The notes beneath the pieces were generated by a model, which did no database searches, had not been told where the DNA came from, and was given only the letters and a program-made list of their open reading frames with translations. A DNA stretch of 64,000 nt from Cymbomonas tetramitiformis (Eukaryota > Chlorophyta > Pyramimonadophyceae > Pyramimonadales > Pyramimonadaceae), in assembly GCA_001247695.2 (NCBI GenBank), contig LGRX02025952.1, positions 61,317 through 125,316 of the forward strand, written 5' to 3'. Of this stretch, positions 44,401-53,403 are shown piece by piece (position 1 is the stretch's first letter; each line of letters starts with the position of its first letter). A program made the position numbers and the translations under genes.

Positions 44401-46982
44401 ATCGGCGAGATCGTGCATATGCCTCTGGAATACTACCAGCCGCTCCAATTTCCACCTCTCACGATATCCACAATCCTTGTCAAATTACGGAGCAAACCTT
44501 GTAAAAAAGTGCGCTCGCAGGTCAAGCGCAGAGTCTTAGTGATGCTCACGTGCACTGCCGTGGTGTTATAAGCTGCCAGTGGTGGTTTATACTGGTATTC
44601 CAGGTACCATGCCCCTGAAGCACTGGAGCCATGAGAAGTGCAGCAAAATTTGGACTTCCTTCAAATCTAGAAATCGACCGCTTCAATATCTTTAGCCCAT
44701 GGCGAAGCTGAAATCTTTACTAGATCTATTTTGAAATCGAATTCCTCTGAGCAGAATCAGATTATTAACTAAGCGCCAACACATTTAAAAACAGGTTCAG
44801 CGGCATGGTTGACTCTGTCTTTAAGTGCTCTGCGGAGGCGGCTTCTGTCGATGATCTTGCACGATGCCAGTCTTATAATACCTCAGGCGAAATACACTCA
44901 TGAACTTAAGTCAGTATCCTCACCTCCTTCATTGTGGCTCGGTTCCCAATCCGCACACAGGTGAAGCATGTATGCAGGGTATGGTACCTTAAACCAATCA
45001 TAAAATGGATCGCCGCATGGGTCAGCGTCTTGTATCACGTCAATGCTGATGAGCCCGGTCATGTCGTCGCTCGAGAAAAAGTCAAAGGCTGCCAGGCTCA
45101 GATTCATTTGAACATATGTTGCTGCAGTCTGAACAGCAAACCAGCCACCAAACAACAGCAGAGGCCAACGCTTTGAGACCTGCTGCTTTCGAAAGTGCTG
45201 TACCACAAGTGCATACTTACAGATGCACCTTACACTGATTGAGAAACCGAAAACAAGTCACCGAAGGCAGGATGGTATCTGAAGTGGTAAGTTTATTACG
45301 AACACACCACTTTTCCTGAACACGCTGTCTGCTTTATCTTCAACGAGGACATGTCACCAGGTTTGCTCTCGGCATTGAAACTATCCAACGCGCGGGACAT
45401 TTACGGTGACACAAACACTTGTCTGGAAAGCAGAAACTGATTGTATGCTACCAATTAAAACACATACACTCGTCCTTGCCTCGCTGGTCTACACAGTTTG
45501 TGAACTTGATAGTGGGCAACCCCGAGGAGCTCTTCCAATCATTCCGAAGATCCCTTCGCGGTTTATCCATTCGTGTCAGCAGGGTTTGTTGTAAATTGTG
45601 CACATATTGGTTGTGTAGGTTAAACTCAAGGTTGAGAATCTATCATCCAGCCCTCTCTGTGTTCTGGAACAGAAGCCCTCATTTCTATGCCAAGACCTAC
45701 CAGCATGTACTACTGTATGCTTGTAACCTTCGCACCAGAAGACAGTTTGGAGGTCAAAACCAAATTTGAAACTCTGTTAACAAAGTCACTACCCCTCATG
45801 AGGCCAAGAGGAGTGTCTCACCGAGAAAGCCCAGGGCATATCCACAACTGAATTGTGACAGTGATGATCTTGCCATTTGATTACATCATCTCTCAGTCGC
45901 AGGCTGTACTCTGAAGCATGGGCATCACAAGGAGAAATCGTCTTCTTAGTTGACGTGGTGTTCCTAGTTTGACATTGAAACTCACGCAGCTAGCTTCGAC
46001 CGCTGTAAAACAAGACTGACGAGCTGGACGGGTTGGAATGGTGGCGCGGTTACAACGATTACTGCACGCACAGCACTGCTTTTTTTGTGTCATACTTCAG
46101 CCGCTGCGCACAAGGTGCACTCAAAGTATCAAAGATTGCGGCGAGCGCCTCCCTATACCCCGAAGTATCCTTGAGCAAAATACCGCTCGGAGACAGTTTT
46201 CCAGAAAATGTGCTTACAAAGGTTGAGTTGACAATCAGCAGGCAAAGCCGCTCTGCATGTGATTGGAGTCTCCCTTGCGCCCTTGACTCAGACGCACAGT
46301 GGGCGTGGCCACCCGTGCGATATCGCGATCACAACCGTTTGATTGACATTTCCACTTCCGGTGAAACAAGTCGAACAGCACATTCCCAAAGCGAACACAG
46401 CCTAATAAGGGACCCTCTTGCGAATGTTCAAGAGAGTAGAACGATGGCAAGTATCCCCATGGAGATGCAAGCAAGTTATTCGGCGTAGACATGCATCTAA
46501 GATGATTCACCGAACAAACTCCGTTGACGGCCAAGTGATGAAGCACCTTGAAACTTCAATCCGCTGACCCTCTCACTGCTGCTGGCGCTCTTCGTCACCA
46601 TCAAGCTAAGACTATCGACGTCGCTCTGCTCAGGGAACTTGGACTCGAGGGTACTCTGGGCCCTGGAAGCGGAGCGAAGCAGTTCCACAGATATCTAAAG
46701 CAACTATTTCATATCGTTTTGCCTCGCAGCGAAACGTCAAGTCACCGTGTCCAGCGAACAGCCCGTTCGAGTCTACTTATTGAATCCTTGAGGCGAGACC
46801 TCAGAACCAAATCTTCAATGTAGGCTCGGCTCGGGTGAAGGCGATTTCACAGAAGCACGACTTACTTGTGGGATGGATAGCCAGGTGGAGCGTCGCCGCT
46901 AATCGACGCGTTATTCATAAACATCGGAGCGGCCCAGCAGCCAATCGCCAAGATTGTGACCCAAAAAGCAAACACTCCAAAC
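35250..46982 (-). CDS. MMPL/RND-superfamily (patched-like) membrane transporter, multi-exon
   Basis: Spliced gene over at least 11.7 kb. The family moves lipids or other hydrophobic molecules across membranes using a proton gradient. The two halves are both visible. Half 1: TM1 (46866-46982), LPLAMLILCIVIRSW (TM2), SVASSFTIMYPIS, SSIIAMSIDYSLFLASR (TM4 with the functional D-Y), SAGHMVMVSG, MMFSFGVGAGVAIL, and LTVTPALLYTFP. Half 2: TM7 (PLMLLIMLALLLP), TM8-9, LVGLGVDYNVFLLTRIVEY (second D-Y), ITAAG, and LALSVALDTFIVRTIMVPA with NWWW near the end. Exons 43539 to 40608 and 36882 to 35250 join in frame across introns. Exons of both large loops (46.5-43.9 and 40.6-38.2 kb) and the first exon are not resolved. 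Substrate unknown. Confidence 0.9.
36306..36363 (-). CDS. MMPL transporter exon: TM11 start
   Basis: Acceptor TGTAG, donor CTG|GTGTGT. DEAAIMLGTARTGPIITAAG with the Gly split G/GG to the last exon. Confidence 0.85.
36751..36882 (-). CDS. MMPL transporter exon: TM10 with second D-Y motif
   Basis: Acceptor TTCAG, donor ACG|GTGCGT, 44 codons, phase 0. SKVPMLSFPMLVGLGVDYNV, FLLTRIVEYRQLGFT. GLGVDYNVFL is the second-half counterpart of the TM4 motif. Confidence 0.9.
37648..37749 (-). CDS. MMPL transporter exon: TM9
   Basis: Acceptor GTGCAG, donor AAG|GTATGT, 34 codons. LVAFRSLAMAIYTVVSLTLT, IACVYSLSVPVYLK, matching the RS......... block after TM8. Confidence 0.85.
37992..38141 (-). CDS. MMPL transporter exon: end of loop 2 and TM8
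   Basis: Acceptor TTGCAG, donor ATG|GTGCGC. ARDVIDDMKMKDLYVGIAGD, SAIEVDSYHQSYSQLTLLYT, LVGVVVFVLM. The loop-2 exons between 38142 and 40607 are unresolved; about 38800-38860 (FLSADHTTGLVSLALPVNP) is a candidate. Confidence 0.8.
39313..39408 (+). repeat. Two tandem 46-bp units in an intron of the MMPL gene
   Basis: GCATCATGGACACGTGGCGC followed by AGTGGCATTGCTGCACCATG and CGACAA occurs twice head to tail with one difference. No function apparent. Confidence 0.8.
40608..40746 (-). CDS. MMPL transporter exon: TM7 and start of second loop
   Basis: Acceptor CACACAG, donor AAG|GTGTGT. PLMLLIMLALLLPVAIFLPD, FTISIDYDLIIPRRSDAGKA, FRQLSK. Same 'P.S..A...L' pattern as after TM1, as expected of the internal duplication in this superfamily. 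Confidence 0.85.
41274..41389 (-). CDS. MMPL transporter exon: cytoplasmic linker
   Basis: Acceptor TTACAG, donor GATG|GTGACC. EPGVAANEGSDPDGDVPVDL, RGVSPRWLKVAQLTLRFR, the W....A...R linker before TM7. W is split TG/G to the next exon. Confidence 0.75.
42163..42365 (-). CDS. MMPL transporter exon: TM6
   Basis: Acceptor GTGCAG, donor GAG|GTAAAC. DPMMFSFGVGAGVAILMCML, VNLTVTPALLYTFPMFFSG, ending SGLSSTE. The LT..PALL motif ends TM6. Confidence 0.85.
42728..42864 (-). CDS. MMPL transporter exon: TM5
   Basis: Acceptor GCGCAG, donor CAG|GTAGGT. YQEELMHGVDPVHAVQVMLG, SAGHMVMVSGLIFVCCMASL. Typical post-TM4 'REEL..G.....A......AG....SG' block. Confidence 0.9.
43293..43352 (-). CDS. MMPL transporter exon: TM4 with D-Y motif
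   Basis: Acceptor GACAG, donor TAG|GTGATA. VMISSIIAMSIDYSLFLASR. The Asp-Tyr pair in the middle of TM4 is the proton-relay signature of MMPL/RND transporters. R is split AG/G to the next exon. Confidence 0.9.
43461..43539 (-). CDS. MMPL transporter exon: TM3-TM4 link
   Basis: Acceptor TTTCAG, donor AAG|GTGACA. ALSVASSFTIMYPISEVLEV; its last two bases join the next exon to give PSVMISS. Confidence 0.8.
43763..43849 (-). CDS. MMPL transporter exon: TM2-TM3
   Basis: Acceptor TTGCAG, donor GTATGT. 29 codons, VSIDGVSLPLAMLILCIVIR then SWRLLPLPL, the conserved D..SLPLALLVL...RS.RL block. Between 46569 and this exon lie unresolved loop exons; candidates are about 46100-46215 (LLKDTSGYREALAAIFDTLS), about 45000-45150 (AAFDFFSSDDMTGLISIDV) and about 44330-44440 (HDLADDINLNQTYKSEGDIY). 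Confidence 0.8.
46569..46662 (-). CDS. MMPL transporter exon: start of first loop
   Basis: Joins in phase to the TM1 exon (K codon split AA/G) and reads AQSTLESKFPEQSDVDSLSL, the 'A..L...FP' segment that follows TM1 in MMPL proteins. Donor after 46569 is GGTCAG. Confidence 0.8.
46866..46982 (-). CDS. MMPL transporter exon: TM1
   Basis: Acceptor CTCAG before 46982, donor GTAAG after 46866. Reads FGVFAFWVTILAIGCWAAPM (TM1), then NNASISGDAPPGYPSHK. An in-frame TGA upstream and no ATG imply an earlier exon right of 47000. Confidence 0.8.
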
Positions 46983-47006
46983 CTGAGCGAGGGGGGACGA
47001 ATCACA

Positions 47007-47114
47007 CCCCAACGTAAAGGAATCAGGCAAAATTCTGGTCAGCGAATTGTCATGCATGCCCAAACGTAAAGGAATCAGGCAAAATTCTGGTCAGCGAATT
47101 GTCATGCATGCCCA
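47007..47114 (+). repeat. Two tandem 52-bp units near the 5' end of the MMPL gene
   Basis: AACGTAAAGGAATCAGGCAA and the following 32 bp to ATGCATGCCCA occur twice in a row with no difference over the core. Lies in the presumed 5' flank or first intron of the transporter gene. Confidence 0.85.
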
Positions 47115-50100
47115 AAGGGAAGCTATGCGATGCAAACCGCGTTGGCAAACGTTACTCGCCGAACACATCCAAGGTACCAATCTCAAATCCACCTCAGCAC
47201 AACCGCGCGCACACAATCATTACGACTCCGACACGCCGCTTCAAGAGGACGCAAACCACACGTTTCCCCACGAGCGCCCACGTTCCCACCGCCCACAAGG
47301 GTCAACCCACGTCTCCCCACGATCGCATCCACCCCTCCCCCATCGGAAACCAAACACAATGGCACCCACACTCACTTCAACCATTGTAGCACTTTGCAGT
47401 ATTCCGCCACGAATGAGATATCCTTGTCCATCGAAAACAACTCCTCCTCCCTCTCTCTCTCTCCACGGCGCGCTGATGCACTCGACTGGCCCGCTCAGGT
47501 CCACAAAGGGGCTCTTGCCGCTCGGGGTTTAGGTTTCAGTTCATATGAAACTTTATGAACTTGAAACTGTCGAACAAAAACCTTTCGCCTTTGGAGCTAG
47601 CGGTGCCACAAATATTCATTCAGGCTTTTTACCCCATTTGAGGGTCTCAGGGTGCGGGACCTTCAGGGTAGGGTGCCGTGAGTTTTCGACCTATTTAATT
47701 TCATGGCATTTTCCATATTTAGTTAAGAGGGGTTTATAGTTTATAGATAAATATCTTGATAAAATGAAGTTTTAGTTTACTCTTGTTCCCAGAGTTTCTC
47801 CGAGCGCGGCCGCTGCGCGGCCTGCGACACGCGAGGGTCGGCGTTAAAGTTGATCGAAGAGGCTCGGAGAAATGGTTTATGGACCCAGAACGTTACAAAC
47901 CCTAAGTCTAATCTAGTCCATGAGTCCAAGAGTAAAATGAAGTTAATTCACGATTGAGTAGTTCGATTCAAAAGGTCCAACCAGGCGCAAATCGATCCTT
48001 GTTCCTTGATCGAGACATTTTTTCACGTGAAATTTTGATGTAATGTTACTATTCATAATTAGAGGCCATTTTGTGTCATATATGGCGACAACGACGAATC
48101 CGCACTGGCCCTGAAGTGTCGTTGAACGCGGATGTCTAGGCCGGATCCTGAGGAGGTACTAAGAGCGATCTCCTAAGGTAAGAGCTCGCATCGCGGCGTT
48201 AAAGGTCCTCAGTGTACCCCTCGCCAAACCCCTCAAGGTAAGCCTCCCCACCAGCGTAAAGCTCCCTCAACCTAAGGCCACTTTCTTTGATGTCGTGGTG
48301 AAGATCGTGTGCGCTAAGAGAGCCTGGCCTGCGTATTTTTGAGTAATGTGTTAGACGAAATGGTCTCGTTAGCAACACTTAGGTGGCACTTTTTTTTCGC
48401 TTCGTTCCTCAGAAGATGTCGTGCAAATGGACAAAGGGCACATTGGTGCCGTTGCCAATCTGTTGCGGTAACTTTTAATAACCCCTTCGGTCTCATGGAG
48501 AGAATGACTTTCACCCCCCCATAAGGTGGGGGAGAGTGTCTCCTGTTTCACCCCTCGCCCTGAGGTGCCACATCAGCATCCGTCATTTTGCAGTTTCCGA
48601 CTCGCTAATAAAACAACCAAGCTATTTTATTATATCATCTTAGAATGTGATACCGTTGTGCGATCACTGCCTCCTGCACAGTGCTTTCGCTAGACCTAAT
48701 ATATACGATATCCACCACCGCATATATATATATGTTACGTTATGAGCCGATTTTTAGCACGAGCGCGCCTGGCGCGCTTGTGCCAGAAACTGTTTAGCAC
48801 AAGCGCGCTAATCGGCGCGCTTGTGATGATCATGAGCGCGCCTGGCGCGCTCATGCCAAAGCGCGCTCATAACGTAACATATGTGTGTGTGTGTGTGTAT
48901 TGTAGCGACAACTCGCATCTAGCAACAACTCGCATGTAACAACCTAATATAACTATGGATATAAATGACATGAAATAATTATATTCGTCACGGAGATAGT
49001 CAAATGCACCAGGTAACCCAGGGTTTTGGCAAAGTAACAAGTTTGCTATATTACCTGCCTACTATAGGGTGAGCAATGAGCCAATGACTATATGTACAAG
49101 GAAGGCAAAATACGCATTGATTCGGAGCAACACCGTGTGCCACACTCAGCCAAAATGACAAGAACGCAACTACCTTCGAACCACACTACGTGCAAGTCAG
49201 CACACGCACCACTAGATGGCTGCTGCCCCGCCGCTCCAGTACTATCACAAGTACTTTAGCAAAACCACCATAAAGACCATTTCAATAGGTTTCATGGGTC
49301 AAATTATAGCTCAAAAATTTCATTTGAGACCCTTTTGAATTATTGTGAATGGTGTTGTAGGCCAAAACCAATTTTGGGTATGGGTAAATCTTGTGTGCTT
49401 TCATGCTATGAAACACCGGAAAATTAATTAATTTCGAAAGTACTCACAAGTACTTTGAACGCGGAGGGCGCTTTGTTATGTCATATGACCATATCTGGGC
49501 GCGCCGAGCGATACGCATCAATTTTGGGATGTATTCTAAGTGTTAATCATGTAGCACCCCATATGAATGCCGGTTGCATCCCATATCCATGGTACTTACC
49601 ACCGCGTGTGAGACAAAACTGGTTTTCGTCGATTTTGACTCGTCATTTTATGTAAGTTCCTTTGTACCACCTCACTCACTGTGATTAGGCGGCTCGATTT
49701 TTCATGCATGTCAAGGTATCTAAAATTCAATATACATGTATACTTCAATGTCCTACAAGCTAGCGTGCTGCATCCATGTAAATGCAATGGCACCGCACGC
49801 ATTTTGTGTTTCATATACGATCGTCGCGGTAGCTAATTTGATGCCAAATATTAGGGTTTCTGAACCCAAACCCAAAATGTCATAACTTCTACGATTTTGA
49901 GATTTGTGTGAGCTGCCAAGTGATATATTTTGAGGTTATAATGTGCTTAATGTGAAAACATGATATTGTTGTGCTTGGGGTTGATATACACATCAAATTT
50001 GTTAGCTGGGTGATTATCAACTGGCTATACAGCTATCACCAGGTAGTACAGAGTAAAGAAAATTCATAAAATCGAGTTTCGTGATAATGATACAACAACA

Positions 50101-50427
50101 ACTGTCCCCAAGGACATAAAAGTTCAATATTCATACGTAAGTGCCGTTAGATAGGCCTTAAAACATCGTTTAGGCCTCAAGAAGAACCCTTATTATGTTT
50201 TTTCCCAAAACCCGTTGGGCGGCCCGCCTTGCGCTTCTGCGCACCAGAGCCTGCAGCCTATATTTCAGCTTGCTCTCTCGACAGTCCGATATATATTTCA
50301 GTTTTACGGGACTCCTTCTTCTTAATACGTTGCGTGTGTCCGCAGCCATGCTCCTCCGCATGTACAAGGTGTTGGAACCAACAAGTGCGCCCAGAAAGTG
50401 GGCTGCATACAAAAGCAGGAACATAAA
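47115..50427. other. No protein gene recognised; palindromic features only
   Basis: The unseen first exon of the transporter is probably between 47000 and 47560, where GC is higher. 47803-47873 is bounded by TTTCTCCGAG and CTCGGAGAAA with GC-rich palindromes inside. 48730-48882 is listed separately. The rest, including 48900-50160, shows only short frames and AT-rich DNA. Confidence 0.45.
48730..48882. repeat. Branched palindrome: 18-bp outer stem enclosing three GC hairpins
   Basis: Outer arms ATATGTTACGTTATGAGC (48730-48747) and its exact complement (48865-48882). Inside, hairpin 1 at 48757-48783 (13-bp stem, one G-T), hairpin 2 at 48798-48825 (CACAAGCGCGC / GCGCGCTTGTG, 6-nt loop), hairpin 3 at 48831-48855 (CATGAGCGCGCC / GGCGCGCTCATG). 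Flanked by TATATATA on the left and (GT)n on the right. A single strand would fold into a cloverleaf. No gene. Confidence 0.9.
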
Positions 50428-51240
50428 TTATTCTTTGCCGTTGAATTTCAGGTGACACCTACCGCACTTCACACTCGTTTTGAAAGGATCGTGGATAGTC
50501 TTTCCCTTGCATACTGTCTCAGAAGAACACCCAGGGACTCCACACTTGGCTTGAACCCCTTTTGAGAGTGGCTGCGGAAGACATTTGTGTTGCATGGTCT
50601 CGGCAACAGACGCCCCAGAAATCTCACTCTGACCAACGGTAGTTACAGGAACGCGATCTCCTGTAGGTGGGGAGCGCGGTGATGTTGTACCCTGGGTGCT
50701 ACCGCGCCTACTCCCGAAACCAGGAGTAGCTGCAGCTGCCGGCTGATTTCCTGCTGCTTCTTCATCCGCAACGCCTGAATCTTTGTCAGCAGGAGTCAAA
50801 AAGGGATTGCTAAAAAGCTCGTGGCACAAGTGTGCAAAAAAGTGTTCCTGCGGGTTAACGTTTTGTCCAGAGGCGAATTGCGCCTGCATAAGCTTTCCAA
50901 CAGCGTCGCTAAAGCTCCACCAGTTGAAAGCGTTGATGATTATCATCATCAACAACTCACCAAAGTCGCGGTGCTCCCAACACTGAGTTCTCCAAACATC
51001 GTGCATGGCTACTGTACCAGTGCGTTGCCTGTTCAAACCGTCGACAACGTGAAAAATACGGCGTCACCCGGCTACAACGACGGGTTGAGTGACCGACTTT
51101 TTTGTGATAGTCAGCATACCAGGTACGCTTGGATCAGGAATATGAGATTGGTACTCTCTATTCAAACCAGGCAACGTAGTGCCAACAGAAGAAACCAATA
51201 ATACGACGGAACTCCGCACGAGTCTGCACCCCAACCAGTT
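50428..51240 (-). pseudogene. piggyBac-like transposase, C-terminal remnant
   Basis: On the - strand: SSVGTTLPGLNREYQSHIPD, then in another frame YADYHKKVGHSTRR, then NRQRTGTVAMHDVWRTQCWE, HRDFGELLMMIIINAFNWWS, a Ser/Pro-rich linker, and a Cys-rich end (KCGVPGCSSETVCKGKTIH, VKCGRCHLKFNG). The order 'dYN..MGGVD - W.....F..L....VNA - C..C......C..C' is that of piggyBac transposases (DDE_Tnp_1_7), in which the last part binds DNA. Here the order matches but residues are loose; frame changes at about 51040 and 51110, and the absence of the catalytic half show a dead copy. Read-through to 50428 gives 202 codons in the longest frame. Confidence 0.5.
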
Positions 51241-51393
51241 GAACGTTTGTGCTTCGCGTTCATATTGCCTGGCCCCTTATGAGCGACCGCAAAGATCGTT
51301 TTCGCTGGGCGAGTAGATAGAGAAAACTTTTACAGAGGAAGGAAAACAAACATGCTTCCCTTTGTCCTTATCGTTCAACTCCTTGAGTAATGT

Positions 51394-51650
51394 TAACATC
51401 TGTATAGGCAGCCCTGACCGGGAGTCCCGGTGCAGGCCCCTATGACAGATTCCTAGGTAGCCAACACTGGACCGTGACTGATCCGTAAGCCGTGCTGTGG
51501 CACATCAAGGTGTCACAGGTAGCTAGGACCGAGACTGTTCCGACTTCGAGACCGTTCCGGGTATATCTAGCTTAGGGTTTATTTCTTAAGAGAGTTTATC
51601 TATATTGGTTCCAGGACTGTCTGATATCCGTGAACCGGGATATTCCAGTA
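51394..51650 (+). repeat. 5' LTR of truncated Gag element 3
   Basis: Reverse complement of the LTRs at 23789 and 27059 with scattered differences. Ends TATTCCAGTA, followed by GG TCGTGGACCCATTCCACG as in element 2. Confidence 0.85.
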
Positions 51651-52048
51651 GGTCGTGGACCCATTCCACGCTATTTTCCACAGCTAGTTTGGCCATGATT
51701 GGCTAAAGCAGCCGCTTGGAGAGGTGGTGCGCGACGGCGCGTTTGGGTACGCACGGGAATTTTGAGATGAGCGTTTACGGTGAGCGCCTTTGAGCCGCAG
51801 CTATGGGGATTCGACCTGGACCGGGCTTCGTCGGCGCAATGTTCATTTACGGTATTACGCTTGCCCTGATCCCGCTTGCTACCGATTTTGGGGCTGGTGG
51901 CTGCAGCACCTTCGACCTCGACGACGTCTTCCAGTGCCCCTCGCTCGCATGGCTCTACCGCTCTTTCCGTAACTGTGGCGTCGCATTTTCCCCACGACAT
52001 TACCCGAACGCGCCCCGGCGTACCACCTCCCATCAGGCTTTCAGAGTT

Positions 52049-53267
52049 ATGGGTGTTACCACAGAGCAAAGAAGTCCCTCACGAGGGACAGCGACATTGA
52101 TGCCTCGTTGAGGCTTATCGACGGGGTTCGGAACAGCCCGACGGTGCGGACACCGACTGTTCCGACCCCCAACCCTGCTTCGAACGAGGACGCCGACGTG
52201 GCCATCAGGCGTTACTTGCAGGAGCAGGCGAAGTTGACCGACGAAATCTACAAGGCACGTCTGCATCGTGCCTGGGCCAAGAGCATCCGCGAGGACGTTC
52301 TTGGTGACAAGAAACACCATTTCCGCGGTACAGACGACGCTGGCCTTCTGTCCGTCCTGGTGGTGCAGCTACGTACAGAGTTCGAGTCAGCTGGACTGGA
52401 GCTGAAGTCCTTTGATTTCGACGACCCCCTTACCCCGGTTGTGAGCCGGGTGAATGGCCTTCTGTACGACGTGCTTGCTCTCGTGGTGGAGAAGCACAGC
52501 AACGCGTATGTCTGGCTTACCGGTACGGATGCTTCGTCTGACCGAGATGGCCGGCGAGCTTTAATCGACATCATCAAGGGCTGCGTACCGGTGGCGCTAC
52601 GGGAGTCGCAGCAGGAGGAGCATGCGGCCTTGCGTTACCCCGCAAACGTAGACCCGCAGCCGATTTTGGCGCGGGAACAACGTTTGGTGCGGGATAACAA
52701 GGCCTCCGACTGGACACCTACGGAGGCTACGCGTAAGCTGAGCCTGTACACCAGGCTTGACCCGGCGTTCTACGCTGCGGTTAAGGTGCGCTACCCCATG
52801 GCTGCTGACTTGGCTCATGTCCCGTTGGCCTCGCTCCGCTCCATGGTGGTAGAAATCTGCCAGGCTTGGGCTCAGACTGACACGGGGAAGGCAGCTTCTG
52901 GCGCGGACGGCATCTCCGCGCACCTCTCCAGCAGCGAGTACGACGCCCTCCTCGTGAAGATCATGGAGCTGAAGGAGTTGGTGCAGCGGCAGCACGGGGA
53001 GAGCGCTCCGGTGGTGCGGCAACAGCGGGTGCGGCAGCGGCAGCACCAGCAGCAGCAGCGTGCGCAGCAGCCGAGGGGCTTCCGTGTGGGGCAGCACAAG
53101 GCGCCACCCGTGGGATTCGACCGGGACGACCAGCGAGCGAAGCCGTTCTGCGGCAGGTGCAAGAAGGCGGGCAAATGTGAGAGCTCCCATTTCTACCGCG
53201 ACTGCCCGTTGGGCGGGCGCCAACACCCGCCCACCTCCGCCGCGGCATTCTGCATTCCTACTGTATG
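52049..53267 (+). pseudogene. Gag of LTR element 3, frameshifted and truncated
   Basis: ATG 52049 corresponds to MGVTTRAKK of Gag 2, but one C is missing near 52061 (ACCACAGAGC for ACCACCAGAGC), which throws the frame. The downstream frame is open from about 52108 to 53277 and is over 95% identical to Gag 2, including CGRCKKAGKCESSHFYRDC, in which the residue before the His is changed (Y to S). The C-terminal third with acidic block and membrane helix is lost at the junction near 53267. Confidence 0.85.
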
Positions 53268-53403
53268 CGTACAATGAAAACACCGAAATATGCATACATG
53301 TATCATTCTTTATTCAAATGTTTACGAGCAGAGTACTTTTCACCCTATACCGTCGAGGCATGACTGATACTATCAGTCAGGGCGGTCGACAAATCCTGCT
53401 AAT
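53265..53403 (-). terminator. 3' untranslated region and polyadenylation signal of the methyltransferase gene
   Basis: Coding-strand AATAAA at 53314-53309, about 45 bp before the point (53265) where similarity to the other copy and to any methyltransferase DNA ends. The same 140 bp with AATAAA occur after the copy at 10206. Confidence 0.6.

Larger units (their letters stand above)
51394..53267 (+). mobile_element. Third Gag-only LTR element, truncated
   Basis: A near-copy of the 23789-27322 element in the opposite orientation: 5' LTR (51394-51650), leader, and gag up to about 53267, where the sequence switches without warning to the 3' end of the methyltransferase copy. The first ~7 bp of the LTR are missing and there is no 3' LTR. 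Contains TTTGGCCATGATTGGCTAA at 51688-51706. Confidence 0.85.
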
